64,000 bases of DNA. It comes from Penium margaritaceum (Eukaryota > Streptophyta > Zygnematophyceae > Desmidiales > Peniaceae). The DNA lies in contig SZWC01000557.1 in NCBI GenBank assembly GCA_023375785.1, positions 282,816 through 346,815 on the forward strand, given 5' to 3'. The position numbers were made by a program, and so were the translations under genes. Shown piece after piece: positions 21,737 through 32,879 of this stretch (the stretch's first letter is position 1; every line of letters starts with the position of its first letter). The notes below the pieces were generated by a model. That model had not been told where the DNA came from. It saw nothing but the letters and a program-made list of their open reading frames with translations, and searched no databases.

Positions 21737-22846
21737 TCCTAGCTCTATGCCTCACGTAGATTGAGAAAGACCAGAAGGGAGAAAAATCCAAAATGGTCCT
21801 AGATTCCTTTGGTTGCGTGTAAAAGTGTACTCAGAAGGAAAAGGGTACTTCTCCTTGCTTGTTAGGTGAGGTGAGATCCTTGTCCACTGGCAATTGACAC
21901 GTGGTGATTCTCCATGGGATTGTGGGTTATGTCACCACCAAGAGTAAGCCATGACGGCATTCCCTAGCTCTCCATGTTGTTACTGACTAGTCAGCTCCAT
22001 TGCTAGGCATTTTTCCTCTTTTGTGTACGATTATGGAATTCTCTGTGAGCCTTAGCCTTTATACATGAGAGGTGTGGCTTGTGAGAGGGCTCACTTGCCC
22101 AACCTCTAGCCCTATATGTATTCGATCATTTTTCATGATTAAAGGATCATTCTTAACAAAAACTATACCCTTTCAGACCCACATGTTTGCTATTCCAAGG
22201 CTCCCTCTCTCTTCCAATTCCAGGACTTGGCATGAGAGCCACTATTTGCCTTTTTCAGCTAGCACATCCATGACTTTGAAAGTGCAGACTAGGTTGAAGG
22301 GGTTATCTAAATTAATGATCAAGGAAAAGACCTTCAAGTTTGCAATAAAATCTTTCCACTACGCCTAACCTTGCAAAGATCTAACGGTCGGATTAAAAGG
22401 TATGCCCAAAACGAAGTTGGCGAGGGCTACAGTCTTCTCTTTGAGTAAGATTATCATGTTATGATGACCCTAACTCTCTCATTTCTTTGTCAAATTTAAT
22501 AAGGACCACATTTGAATTACAATATGTTTCCTACATGTTCCATCGGTATGAAAACCCTTGCATTCCATTGCTACGTTTGGGAGAAACGCTGTTTACACGC
22601 TGGCTGGTATGAGCTAGGGTAGGAGTAGTAGCATACTTTATTTTCAAAAGGGTGTATCCCCTAAATCATCCTATTGGCTACCTTGTTTTATGGGATGTGC
22701 TGAATGATTTTGAGCTGAAATTTCCAATGATGGCCTTAATTTTACCCAATTCCCTGTCTGATGGCATGTAGAATCCATTTTTTTCAGACAGATTTCAGGC
22801 AAAAGAAAGCACTAGAAGCAGGGATAGCGCCGCCACTCTGTATACG
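21737..22846 (+). mobile_element. Copia fragment A3: LTR-A, PBS, leader
   Basis: LTR-A without its first ~230 bp (21,737-22,226), a PBS at 22,228 reading TGGCATGAGAGCC (11 of 13 with the plant tRNAi-Met 3' complement), and about 600 bp of leader ending in the block GCAGGGATAGCGCCGC, which lies just before gag in A0 and A1. The B LTR of B2 begins at 22,847, before gag would start. Confidence 0.75.
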
Positions 22847-23389
22847 TGATATGCTCCTTGTCCATTGCTGACATTTGGACAGGAAAATGATGGACTAGGC
22901 ATGCATTGCTCCCTTGGAGTAAGTCCCCCAAGTCTCGTCCACATAAACAAGGCATGCACTACTCCTTTGGAGCAAGTCCTTTAAGTTTAAACAGGATAGC
23001 AGATCCAGTAAACACCACCTAGGACAACTTTTTGTGGCCAAGACGTTCCAAAGTAAGTATTTGGATCCAGAGTTCAATGGGTCAAGTCCCAACCCAGTGA
23101 CCAAGTTTCTTTGTAACCAAAAAGGAGACATGAATGTTCTAAAAGACATCTTCTTACTTTCCAATGTCCTTCTTGATGTCTGGCACCACGTGGCGGTCAT
23201 AGGGAGTGCCATGTACACGAGGAGATTGACTCAGTCCAGACTGCCCCCAAAGAAGCCCGTCCAAAGGAGCCACTGCACGCGTAGGCTAGAGGCTGGCTCT
23301 AGGACCATACAAACCTGTCAGTTGCCTGTTATTGAACAATGTTCTTACCTTTGAGACTCCAAACAGAGTTTTCCATCAGTTATGGATGT

Positions 23390-24200
23390 TTGACTTGCTC
23401 CTCCTCACTTGGAAGACCCGCAACCTTTTGCGGAGTCCTCCCCTGCCTTCATAGATTTTAGACCCCTTTTGCCCATTAAGAGAGCAAGGCCGCCTGCCCT
23501 TGATTATCTCCCTTGGCGTGTTTGCCACTCGGACCACTTCTTTTACCTCCTTTGAAGATTGTGCACCCATCACCCGGCGACCCGTTGCATGGCGTGCCTT
23601 TTGGTCCAGATCTCCCGACTTAGCCTGGATGGTACACTCCATACCACCCGTTGCACCCTCAGGTAGCCCCTTCTTGGATGTAGCTGCAACCGCTTCCTTG
23701 CTTCGAATGCTATCCATGTCATAGTCACTGCTCTTCCTTCTCAGGACGTCAGCACAAACCGGTACACAGATCTTTTGTATGCACCATGTGCCACGACACG
23801 TCCATTACCCTCCTCTTTTAGGAGACAGCCCTTCCTTGTGAGTGTCACTTCGAGTCCCTCCTTGACAAGGTGACTCACGGACAGCACCTTTGTGGCCAGG
23901 TCAGGTACTTCAAGCCTCCTTGTTGCGGGACCCTTCATCCTGACCGATTCATCCACCTCTCATTTGCCTCCTTGAAGTACATCACCTCCACTGTGGTGTA
24001 TGGCGGCAGCCCCTGTTTGTTGGTTCACCTTTTGCTCCCCCTTGGAGGTTGTGGAGGTTGCATACCCAAGGCATGCCTCGTGGTTCCTGACCATGTCAGC
24101 TCCCGCAGCATGGAGCTGATCACTGGTGCATGGCGTGTTGACAATTTCTTTGGCATGCCGTCCTCTCCCAAGATGCTTTTCGGACTCCATGGTTTCCGCT
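23390..24200 (-). pseudogene. Protease and charged-region remnant of E
   Basis: The 23,741-23,956 stretch encodes VPDLATKVLSVSHLVKEGLE, the copia protease C-terminal block, followed by KGCLLKEEGNGRVVAHGAY. Upstream 23,960-24,190 covers the protease N-terminal part. After the protease comes a Lys/Glu/Gly-rich region (23,376-23,717) instead of a recognisable GAG-pre-integrase domain. Confidence 0.65.
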
Positions 24201-24229
24201 ATGCACGTTGCCTACCAATGGCCTCGCTG

Positions 24230-25153
24230 GCTACACTTGTAGCGTGCTCCCTCTTGGGGCGTGTTGGAGCCTCCTTGCTCCAAACACACTAGCTGCTTGC
24301 CCGCCTTAGGTTGTGCCATCTGAGCCCTATTCATGGAGCGTAGGAGTTGGGAACTTCCACGTTGGTCTGCTGCCCTTCTACCGCCTCCGTGATGGATCCG
24401 CAGCTCCCCTTATGTAGTCCCTTCTCGAGTGGCCATCTTGGCCACACCGATGGCATTCCCTCTTCTTGCCGTGGTGTGGACGTGTTCCTTCCTCCATGTA
24501 GTCTCCATCTCCTCCATGAGAGCAGACGGCAAGGGCTGATGCTACGGACATCGTCCCTTGCTTCGCCACAGTGGTTTTGGTTCATCGGTCTCACACCACT
24601 TGTGCCGCCTCTTCGAACATCATCATTTTGTCCTGTAGATCACCATCACTGGTGATTGTAGAGGCCCAACTGGTACAAAGGGGCAAAAGGAGCGCCGCTA
24701 CTTGCTATTCGGAGTCGATAGCCCATCCCGCCTGATGACATCGGGACACCATCGACTTCACCTCTTGCGCGAGCTCCGACGGGATGGTCTCCTGGTGACC
24801 TTGGAGGGTGAAAAGCTGTTTGATGAGGAGGATGCGTTTCTGAGGACATGACGAGAAGTGTGGTTGCAGAGCCATGCCCAAGCTTTCGTGGCCATCCTAC
24901 ATCCTTGGACATGCGCGCGTTGTTTTAGGCACAACGATGTTGCGATCAGAGCAAGCGCCTCATTGTTGCCCTTCTTAAAAGCCTCCACCTCCATGACCGT
25001 CGTGGACGCCGCAGGAGCTCTCTCTTTGCCTCTGACCAGCTCAAGCAGTCCCTTGTCATCATGGTAGGCCTCCATGGTCCACCTCCACAAGGGGAAGTCC
25101 CTCTTATCAGGTGGGAGGACGTGTATATTGCTCTGTTGCTCGGTCGTTGCCAT
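24230..25153 (-). pseudogene. gag remnant of E with two zinc knuckles
   Basis: It starts MATTEQQSNIHVLPPDKRDF; PLWRW gives the conserved Trp of copia gag. A helical core follows (ALALIATSLCLKQRAHVQGC, then KAWAWLCNHTS). CCHC knuckle 1, CHRCGQDGHSRRDY, lies at about 24,430-24,475. A second, CYKCSQRGHW, is readable in copy 2 at about 59,190-59,220 and degraded here near 24,230. The ATG at 25,153 lies 51 bp after the PBS, a short leader compared with B and D. Confidence 0.75.
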
Positions 25154-25203
25154 GGCGCACGGCAGTAGCGTGAAAGATGACGAGGTCGGATCCTTCTAGG
25201 AAC

Positions 25204-25219
25204 GTGGGCCCATAACCCA
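25204..25219 (-). other. Half-tRNA primer-binding site of E, 16/16 match
   Basis: The plus strand reads GTGGGCCCATAACCCA, identical over 16 bases to the plant initiator tRNA-Met anticodon arm. The animal tRNA has CTGGG..CCCAG at these positions, so the flanking bases point to a plant primer. Copy 2 has the same site at 60,185-60,200. Confidence 0.85.
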
Positions 25220-25221
25220 TT

Positions 25222-25947
25222 TGCTGGCTCTAGTGGATGTGGACACACCCTCAAGGATGCCTATATCTCAATGATTCATGCTACCAAGGTTTGGGGCACC
25301 CAGTAGACACCAATGGTGAAGGGTGTGGAGCAGAAGGATCGCGGATGTGAGTGGGCAGAACACGTTGTATTCAGTATATCTGAATTGAAACAGGTTTTTG
25401 TTACTTAGCATGATGAAACTACATCAGATTCGAATAGCGTATGATCATAGCTTTCCAACGCATCCAAGCAAGTCCAAACGCAGCATTAGAGCCCCTGCTA
25501 TGGCCGTCAAAGCAACCTATGGTTGAGCCACCCACCATGCCCACGAACGGGAGTGACGGAAGGCGCTTCGACGGTGGCTTGTGGAAGCGCCCTTCCTGGC
25601 ACTCCAGTGTGGGGGGAAGTTCACCCTGGTCTAGGAGACCATCCACATCCCTTCCTTCATGGCCATGGTGTCTTTGGAGCCCGTTGGACCTGAACTCGGA
25701 CCACCGCGGTGGAATTATCCCCTCATCCATGGCGTAGACCCAGATTCCACCCGCCGACCACCCGACATTTGGATGGGGCTATCTTTCTGAATACTCACCC
25801 CAATTGAGCGATTCAAAGCTTGTTCCAGTATGGAAAAATCAAGGCAATCCAAATCAAAAGTCAGATCATGTTTTCAACCACTCCTCTGTTCTCTAACCAG
25901 GGAGTACAATCGACGGCACTCATGGCAACGGGCATACAATGCCAACA
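25222..25947 (-). repeat. LTR-E
   Basis: About 726 bp. On the minus strand it starts TGTTG(A/G)CATTG (seen best in copy 2 at 60,928) and ends AGCCAGCA, 2 bp before the PBS. It is unlike LTR-B and LTR-D except for the adjoining PBS. The plus-strand sequence next to 25,947 is the 3' part of LTR-B. Confidence 0.75.
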
Positions 25948-26065
25948 TGTGGAACCTTAGTTCTTAGGGTAATATCATCAATTGGTTGCAATACCAAGAG
26001 CATTTGGCGTGAATCATTGTTTCCGAGCCCGTTTTCTAGACCATCCCCTTAGGCAAGTTGACAAA

Positions 26066-26080
26066 GGGTTATGGGTCCAC
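26066..26080 (+). other. Half-tRNA primer-binding site of B2
   Basis: GGGTTATGGGTCCAC, 2 bp after the LTR-B end TTGACA at 26,063. It matches 14 of 15 positions of the tRNAi-Met anticodon-arm complement. Copy 2 has the same site near 61,046. Confidence 0.8.
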
Positions 26081-26477
26081 ACCGACTAGTTGTAAGGCAC
26101 AATTCTGCGTACTCTTTCGTCCTTCCCTTCTCAAAGCACGCTCCAGCACCATGAGCTCCATCAGCTGCATCTGCTGCATATTCTCCCTCAGCTCCAATGG
26201 TGGGTACTTGCAGTTAGCAAACAAGGGCCAAGGATAACCTCTACCCTTGGAGGTACAACCAGTTGGTCCTAGCCAGAATAAGCTCCGCCCTTGGAGGTAC
26301 GACCCTGGGTTTTCTCGCGTGCGTTCTTTTTTGTTTGCAGGCAATGAGTGGCTAAGGGTCAAGCAACAAATGTCCACCTTGTAAAGCAGAATGAGACAGC
26401 AGCCTACATTTGCCTGTGTCAACATAGACAAAGTAGAGAACAAGAGAAGCAGAGAACCAAAGAAGCAGAGAAGTAGT

Positions 26478-27350
26478 ATGACCACACCCACGATGCTCAC
26501 TCTTGAGAAGGCCAACGGCGGGATGTCAAAGTTCACAATAATAGGTTTTCCCTCGTGGACATGGCAATATGATATTGTAATAGGGGTGCGTGGCTACTTC
26601 AAGATGTTCTTTGGAGAGGTTGAACCTGCAAAAACAAATGCTGTATATGAAGCGTGGAATGTCAAAAATGACATGGCGCTTGTGATGCTTGTGATATAGG
26701 TGCATGAGTCATAGCATGTACACCTCCGAGGTATCACACATGTAACAAAGGCTTCTGAGAAGCTTGCACGTGTACACGAATGAATAGCTCTTGTAAGTTG
26801 CATATTCATCCTTCAAAGCTGATTTCAATGAAAATGAGCAAGGGACATTTGACTCCGGACTTCGTATAGCTCTTTGAATGACTCCCATAGTATGTGACCA
26901 AAATGAACAGGGAAATCGACACCAACATGGAGACCATGATCCTCCTCATGGCGCTACCTGAGAGTTTGGGTCCTTTTAATCACTTACTTTGGCGGTTATT
27001 AAGGGGGGGGATTTGACGTATGCGGCAGTGTCCCAGTATGTGCGTAACGAGGCCATGGGTTATAGTGATAGTGCGGCTTGCATTTTAGCCTATGGTACTT
27101 AGTGCTATGGTTGTGGTAACAACTCCCCTTCTGGTCAACAGATTAGCAGAAGCAATGGCGGTGGAGGAAAAGGCAATGATTACAGTGGAAAGGGTTCAAA
27201 GCGTCTTGGGAAGTGCCATAACTGTGGCAAGCTTGGGCATTAGCCAGGGGAGTGTAGGGCTCTTGAGAAGGAAGACAGAGATCATGGTGGTAGAAACAAG
27301 GGCAAAAAAAAGCGCAGAAAGGTTGACAAACATGATGGTCGAGAGCGTGC
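26478..27350 (+). pseudogene. gag remnant of B2
   Basis: It starts MTTPTMLTLEKANGGMSKFT, with Trp residues about 12 codons later and the segment VRGYFKMFFGEVEPAKTNAV then WNVKNDMALVMLVI. A nucleocapsid knuckle KCHNCGKLGHxPGECR lies at about 27,210-27,260 after a Gly/Ser-rich run. The same blocks occur at 61,458-62,320 in copy 2. Confidence 0.75.
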
Positions 27351-28177
27351 CGACAACCAAAAGAACAACATTACTCAAGCGTGGAGCATACAACCTTGAT
27401 TTTGGCAGAAACCACCACTCTTCAAGGGACAAGGATGGGTTCATCTCCACTGGGGAAACCGAATGTCACTTCATGTGTTCCACTAGCAACCTTGTCAATG
27501 CGCAATGTGAGGGAGATGAGTTGGCCACCATCAATGTTTACAATGATCAAAGATACTTGAAGCTAAAGAACTTTGTCTAGATGACGTCTTTTGCACCAAA
27601 CCTCTTGTCGGTGTCCAAAATCTCCAATCCCGATATGAGTTTCATGTTCACGGAGGAGGAGGAGGATGTGATTATCAAGAACAAGGACATCAATATCTCT
27701 CACCTCAAGGAGAATCGTTTTGCATAGGTCCAAAGTTTTGAAGGGTTCTACATGCTTCACACAAGGGTCCTTGAGAGTACAAATGAGGGATATGCAGCGG
27801 TTGAAGAGGCAACGTTTCTAAAGCCAGATATTACACAATAGGCCGTCACCATGGAGGTCAACTCAGCCAACAGAGATGATGAGCTATGGCATAGGCGGTT
27901 TGGCCATGTGGCTGAGAGCACATTGCAAGCAATGCACTAGCACGAAGTAGTTCATGAGATGAAGGGATGCAAAGTCAAGGATGAGGGAAAGCACAGAAGC
28001 TATGTGAGCCATGCTTACAGGGCAAGGCAACAAGAAAACCCTTTGACTGTAATGGGCAACGTGCAGCAACAATCTGAGACCATTCCACACTCCTTTGAGT
28101 GGCGCCAACAAAATGAATTTCTACCTTCATCTATGACCACAGTTGCAAGATGTGGATGTACCTCTTTAAGACAAAGA
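27350..28177 (+). pseudogene. Protease, pre-integrase and integrase-start remnant of B2
   Basis: Protease: NLDFGRNHHSSRDKDGFIS near 27,390 (family motif region), then LKLKNFV and MTSFAPNLLSVSKIS. Pre-integrase: ELWHRRFGHVAESTLQAM at about 27,880-27,940. Integrase begins near 28,110 with the YDHSCKMWMYLFKTK block, which ends at 28,177 where the A1 LTR starts. Confidence 0.75.
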
Positions 28178-28892
28178 TGTTGGAAAAGGAGCATCCACGT
28201 TAGTTTAAGGTCCACGAGAGCAAATGATTTCATGGATCGTTAACCAGCCTTCACCATTGGAAAGATCCGATGGCAATACGTCCACGGCCTAGGTTTTTGG
28301 CCGATCCAATAGTCAGATTGAGAGATACAAACTTTCGAAGTATTCGGGTTCATCGACCGCCAGTGTCTAGATGACCATGGGTGATGGCTCTATGCCTTAG
28401 CCTAAGAAAAGAAAAGGGACAAGAAGTCCAGGGTCAATATCTCATGGGAGAAATATCCAAAATGGTCCTAGATTCTTGGATTGCCTTTTGAGAGTGTGCT
28501 CGCTTGGAGAAGGTAGTTTCTTTACTTGTTAGGTGAGGTGAGATACTTGTGTGCTAGTCATGGACACATGGTGATTCGCCATGGAAGTTTGTGTTATGTG
28601 ACCCCTAGGAGTATCCCATGAGAGAATTTTCTAGCTATCTAAGCTATGTGTAAGTGGTCACCCGGATTGCTTGGTTGATTTCCTTTCTTGTGTGAGGTTA
28701 CGGAGTTTAGTGTGTGAGCCTTAGTGTCAATGGCTAGGTTTGGTTTGTGAGAGGACTGACTTGCCAAAGCTCTAGCTCTATATGTACTCCATGGTTTTGA
28801 GTGATTCAACATCGATACTTCAGCACAACTGATGTCCTTTGAGTCATATTTGTTTGATGCTCCAATGCTCCCTCTCTCCTCTCATTCTAACA
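28178..28892 (+). repeat. LTR-A, 5' LTR of A1 (complete, 715 bp)
   Basis: TGTTGGAAAAGG at the start and ..TTCTAACA at the end give a full TG..CA LTR. It is the best reference copy of LTR-A. The PBS-like TGGTATGAGATC begins at 28,895. The copy 2 counterpart, 63,156-63,870, is also 715 bp. Confidence 0.85.
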
Positions 28893-31047
28893 CTTGGTAT
28901 GAGATCGACCCTCTGCCACTTTCAGCTAGCGCAAGAGGTCACTTTGAGAGTGACGACTTTGGGTGAAAACGTCACCAAATTTGCAATCAGTGGATATTCA
29001 AGTTCCCAAGACAAGCGCTCAACCAGCCCAAGGTTACAATAATCAAGTACTGGATGTAAGATTTATGCTAAAAACGAGGTCGCCCAAGGCTTCACTCCTC
29101 TCACTAAGTAGGACTGTTGATTTGAAATTACCATAAGTATCTCATTTGTTTATCAACTTTCAAAAAGTAGCACATGAAATTTGACATATTTACCATAACA
29201 TGTTTCAAGAGGGCATGTCTATGAGAATCCCTTGTTGATGTCCCTGTTATATGCATCGATTGCAAAGGGATTGAGATGCATTTTCAAGTGATGGCCTCAG
29301 TATTTCAAAATTCGAAGTGAGACGGCCTCCACTGTCCGTTTTTTTGTGAGACAGATTTGTGGCAGAAGCAACAGCAGAAGCAGGGGTAGTGCCGCTACTC
29401 AAGATTGGTGTTCAGCATTAGAACGCTGAAAATGGCAGCAGCAAGCGTTGAAATAGCAACCCAATCCTTTGAGAGGCTTCAAAAACACTCCATATTAAAA
29501 TTTAGGAAGATTCTTACCCGCATCCCTTTGAAGGAGAGGGCTTTGTGGCAGGTGGTGAGCGGCAACAAGCGTGCTCCGCCTCCACAGGCGAGAGGTATCA
29601 CCCTAGTGGAGATGTTGGCAGGGAAGACACTGTAGAAAGGTTTGGCAGATGCAAGTTCATCTACAACTACAAGAGTGCCATATGAGGAGTGGAAGAAGAA
29701 GGACACGCATAACTAAAGGCTACTTCTTAACACCATCTCAAACCCGCATCTTCAATGTATAAGTGACAACGCTATTGCAAAAGATGGGTGGGAGGCATTG
29801 TGGAAAACGTATGACACAAAGGATCCGGAAGTCCTTATGCCTTCAGAGGAGAATATGATGGCATTGAAAATATAGTGTTGCGAAGGGATGGATGCATACT
29901 TGGATATGCGACAGGAGCTAGCAAAGCAGCTGAAAGCGGTCGAAAACCCTACGGGAACTCCCAACAAGCGATGACATGGTGCCAAAGACGCTTGAGTGCC
30001 TGCCGACTGCTGACCTCCACTTCATCTCCACATACCTAGTGTAGCTTAGATTCTGTCATAATGTAGCAAAACACCATGGCGGTGGTAGTAATGAAGCAAC
30101 ATTTGTGGCCACAAACTTACGTAACCTGCACCAACAGCAGTCGAGGCAGCAAAGAGGGAAGAAGAAAGGCAAGACACACGATTGCCAAAGAGATGCGCAC
30201 TGTAAGAAAAAGTGTTTAAAGATCAATAAGGGCCTTAAGGAGCAGAAGCAGCAGCACCAAAAGTAGTAATCTCCACAACAGTAGCAGCACCAGGAATTAC
30301 AATTGCGTCAGCAGCATGAGCAGTTGTAGAGAACCTGATAGGCGTGTATCATTTTGGGAACATCATCTTGGCCAAGGAGTTGTGCAACTGCGTCTTCATA
30401 GCAAAGTCTGATATTCACAGACGGAAAAGGCGGATCTTGCATGGTAAAAGGACTCATGCTTTACTAAGAGCCTGATGCACCACAAAAGTGATTTACGCAG
30501 CTGCTCTCCATCCCCCTCAAGCAATGATCAGGTGGTGTAGGATGGGAGGATTCGAATTGAGGAGATGTGGTTAGAGACCTTGCGTTTTGTAACTATTTGA
30601 AAAGTTTAATTGTTAGCTCATAAAATTCCATTGAAAAGGGAGTGTTCCATGTCGTTTTGTATGTACCTGATGTTGCATGTAACCTTCTCTTATCCTCTCT
30701 ACCAAACACAAGACGGTGCCTCGTCTTTGACAATGACTATGACTTCATCCTCGACAAGGAAACGTGAGAGGAATTGGCTAGGTCGGTGAAAGAAGGCGAC
30801 ATATACTACCTCTTGGGGCCTACTAAGATTCCGCGTGAGCAAAGTCTTGCAACAGTGGTCTAGGCTCCAGATGGCAAACTTTGGCAGGAGAGCCTCGACC
30901 AAATCAACGTGCGCGCCTAGTAGTAGCTTCAAATGAAGCAAATGGCGCGTGACTTGCCCACTCTGACTTTGAGCAGCAATTGTCCACCACTTGTTAGGAG
31001 GGAGGCAGCATTGCAAAGTGTTCTCTCATGCTAGGGAGTGTAGGAAA
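28893..31047 (+). pseudogene. PBS, leader, gag and protease remnant of A1
   Basis: PBS TGGTATGAGATC (10 of 12 with tRNAi-Met 3' complement). The leader carries GCAGGGGTAGTGCCGC just before gag. Gag starts at 29,432, MAAASVEIATQSFERLQKHS, followed by helical sequence and, at about 30,100-30,330, a Gln/Ser/Lys-rich basic run. The stretch 30,640-31,010 covers the end of protease and part of GAG-pre-integrase. The element stops at the GGAAA target site of D2. Confidence 0.75.
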
Positions 31048-31697
31048 TTTTGAAGAAGTATGCACCTTGTCACTGAATAGCTGGCTAGCTACACATCCAG
31101 ACAAGGCATGCACTGCTATATGCAGTGTGTACCCTTAGTCTATTCTGAGGTGGGCCCAGAATGCACTGCCCTTGATGGGTATGTCCTGTGGCTCATCATA
31201 GGAACCATACCATTTTGGCTTGGTTGAATAGGCACCGGAGTCTCAAACAAAAGGTCGCGGATGCTAACCCCGGAAAAGCTGTAATTTTCTTTGTGGTCAA
31301 AATAGTGACAAGAAGTTTCTAGGAATACTACTAGAGCCTACCTTGAGGATGACACGTGGCGGTCTGAGGATGCGCCAAGTAGGACCGTAGGTTGAGGTTG
31401 GCTTGAGTGGAGACACTACAAGCATACGCTTTAGCAAAGCTCTGCAAGTAGGAAGGCCTATGTTTTGCATGAATCTATTTACAGTTCTTGCCTTTCAGAC
31501 TCCTCACGGAGTGTCCAACCAAAGGTAGACACTAAAGACCAACATGCAAACTTCGTGAGATTGCAAACCAAACGAACCTAATGTGTGGATCCCTCAATGG
31601 AGGGTGATATGTTATTTTGGTTGTAATACCAAGAGCGGTTGGCGGCCTTCCATATCAGCACCCGTTTTGTGGACCGCTGCTATCTGGCGCATTAACA
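31048..31697 (+). repeat. LTR-D, 5' LTR of D2
   Basis: 650 bp. It has the tRNA-like module at about 31,213-31,275, the TTGGTTGTAATACCAAGAG U5 hairpin near 31,618, and ends GCATTAACA. The next bases, AAGGGTTATGGGC, form a partial half-tRNA PBS (31,700-31,710, 11 bases matching). Confidence 0.85.
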
Positions 31698-32870
31698 AAG
31701 GGTTATGGGCTAATTCTAAAGCTCGCTTCCAAGATTGACTAGCGCGTGGTTTTGCAGGGCGTACAAGAACAATAGGGACACGACCATTGGACGGCTGGAT
31801 ATGCTACACCGGCTCCATGAACGTCTTGAGGTAGGGTGCGAGCACGTGGTGGACTATGCACAGAACCAACTCCACCTTTGACAATTATCGTAGTCAGCAC
31901 CCTCATCAGCCTCATCAGCCTTAACAAAGCACAATAACAGCGAAGAAGAGAAGACGAGCAACCACAGGAAATGGCAGATCCGAGACAAGCCAGCCTTGAG
32001 GCGGGTATGTCCAAACTCACGGGGACAGGGTTTCCTTGTGGAAATTCACGTATTGGGTTTCTCTTGCGGAAATTCCCTTGGACATACCTGCCTTGAGGCG
32101 GGTATGTCCAAATTCACTTGGGCAGTTTGAGATTCTCATGAACGTGCGTGGATACCTCGTCATCCTTAAAGGGACCAGACACAACCCGCCGATGCGACGA
32201 TGACGACACATGCGGCTGACCTTGCAGCATGGACAATGACGAACAACATGGCTCTCGCCATTCCTGTGACGTCCATCAATGAGACTCAATGCTCCCACGT
32301 CACAAGATGCACGTTGGTTGCCGAGGCCTACGCAAAACGTGCACAGGTGCATCAATCAAACGCCCTAGCAAACCGACTCTTCATCTTCCAAAGATTTATG
32401 TTGACGAGGGTGAGCGAAGGAGAATCGATACCCGCATTTTTGCAGTTGTTCGACAACATAGTATAAGAGGTTCAGCAAATGGAATGGAATCTCAACTCCA
32501 ACATGCCTGCCATGATCCTAATGGCGCTATCCGAAAGCTAGGGATCCTCGATCACCGTATTTGGCGGTTCGAAGGATAAAAATCTGACGTATGAGGCTGT
32601 TGCCAAACACATCAGCAACGAGCCCATGCGACGTAGTGGCAGTGAGGCAAATATCTCAATATATGCCTCTCCCTTTGGTGGACAAGGTCTAAGATCTTGC
32701 TCCAGTCAAGGCAACAACCAAAGCGGTGGCAGTCGAGGGAAAGGCAATGGTGGCGAGAAGAGTTCCAAGAAGCTCGGCAACTATCACAACTGTGGCAAGG
32801 CTAGGCACTGGGCTAGGGACTGTCGTAGTCCCAATAAAGAAGGCAGGAACAAAGGTGGAAAGGAGAAGAA
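31698..32870 (+). pseudogene. PBS, leader and gag remnant of D2
   Basis: The gag core is readable in 32,200-32,466: AAWTMTNNMALAIPVTSINE and LANRLFIFQRFMLTRVSEGE. Then comes a Gly/Ser/Lys-rich basic stretch in 32,626-32,760 and a nucleocapsid knuckle region, NCGKARHWARDCRSPNKEGR, at about 32,785-32,845. The blocks match D1 gag closely. Confidence 0.75.
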
Positions 32871-32879
32871 GGAGCTCAC

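Larger units (their letters stand above)
23386..25947 (-). mobile_element. Copia element E, antisense, 3' truncated
   Basis: Minus-strand order: LTR-E 25,222-25,947, half-tRNA PBS 25,204-25,219, gag from 25,153, two zinc knuckles, protease, and a charged low-complexity region running to the truncated end at 23,386. Integrase, RT, RNase H and 3' LTR are absent. It inserted into the 5' LTR of B2. About 1.04 kb of the charged region, present in copy 2, is missing here. Confidence 0.75.
22847..28177 (+). mobile_element. Copia element B2, 5' LTR split by antisense E
   Basis: LTR-B 5' part 22,847-23,385, then antisense E (23,386-25,947), then LTR-B 3' part 25,948-26,063. After that come the half-tRNA PBS, leader, gag from 26,478, protease about 27,380-27,620, GAG-pre-integrase about 27,880-28,010 and the first part of integrase to 28,177, where A1 begins. 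RT and RNase H are not in the window. It is broken, with a moderate number of interruptions. Copy 2 is 56,787-63,155. Confidence 0.75.
11637..28920 (+). repeat. Segmental duplication, copy 1 (visible part)
   Basis: Collinear with 46,637-63,900 in the same orientation. Hand comparison of three 300 bp stretches gave 11, 4 and about 8 differences, that is roughly 96-98.5% identity. All nested elements inside (B-host, D1 with MITE, A3, B2 with E, start of A1) occur in both copies at matching sites. Copy 1 lacks about 1.04 kb present at 57,404-58,440. Copy 2 lacks about 347 bp (11,881-12,228) and about 720 bp (20,921-21,640). Confidence 0.95.

Noticed and set aside
24378-24569. CCHC zinc finger as a host nucleic-acid-binding protein
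   Set aside because: The knuckle sits between a copia gag core and a protease remnant, next to a PBS and LTR, so it is the nucleocapsid part of element E.
25680-25720. A tRNA-like module in LTR-E
   Set aside because: Only a weak B-box-like GAGTTCAGGTCC is present on the minus strand, with no matching A box.
28720-28770. A-box-like GGCTAGGT.. in LTR-A
   Set aside because: No B box follows at a reasonable distance in any LTR-A copy.
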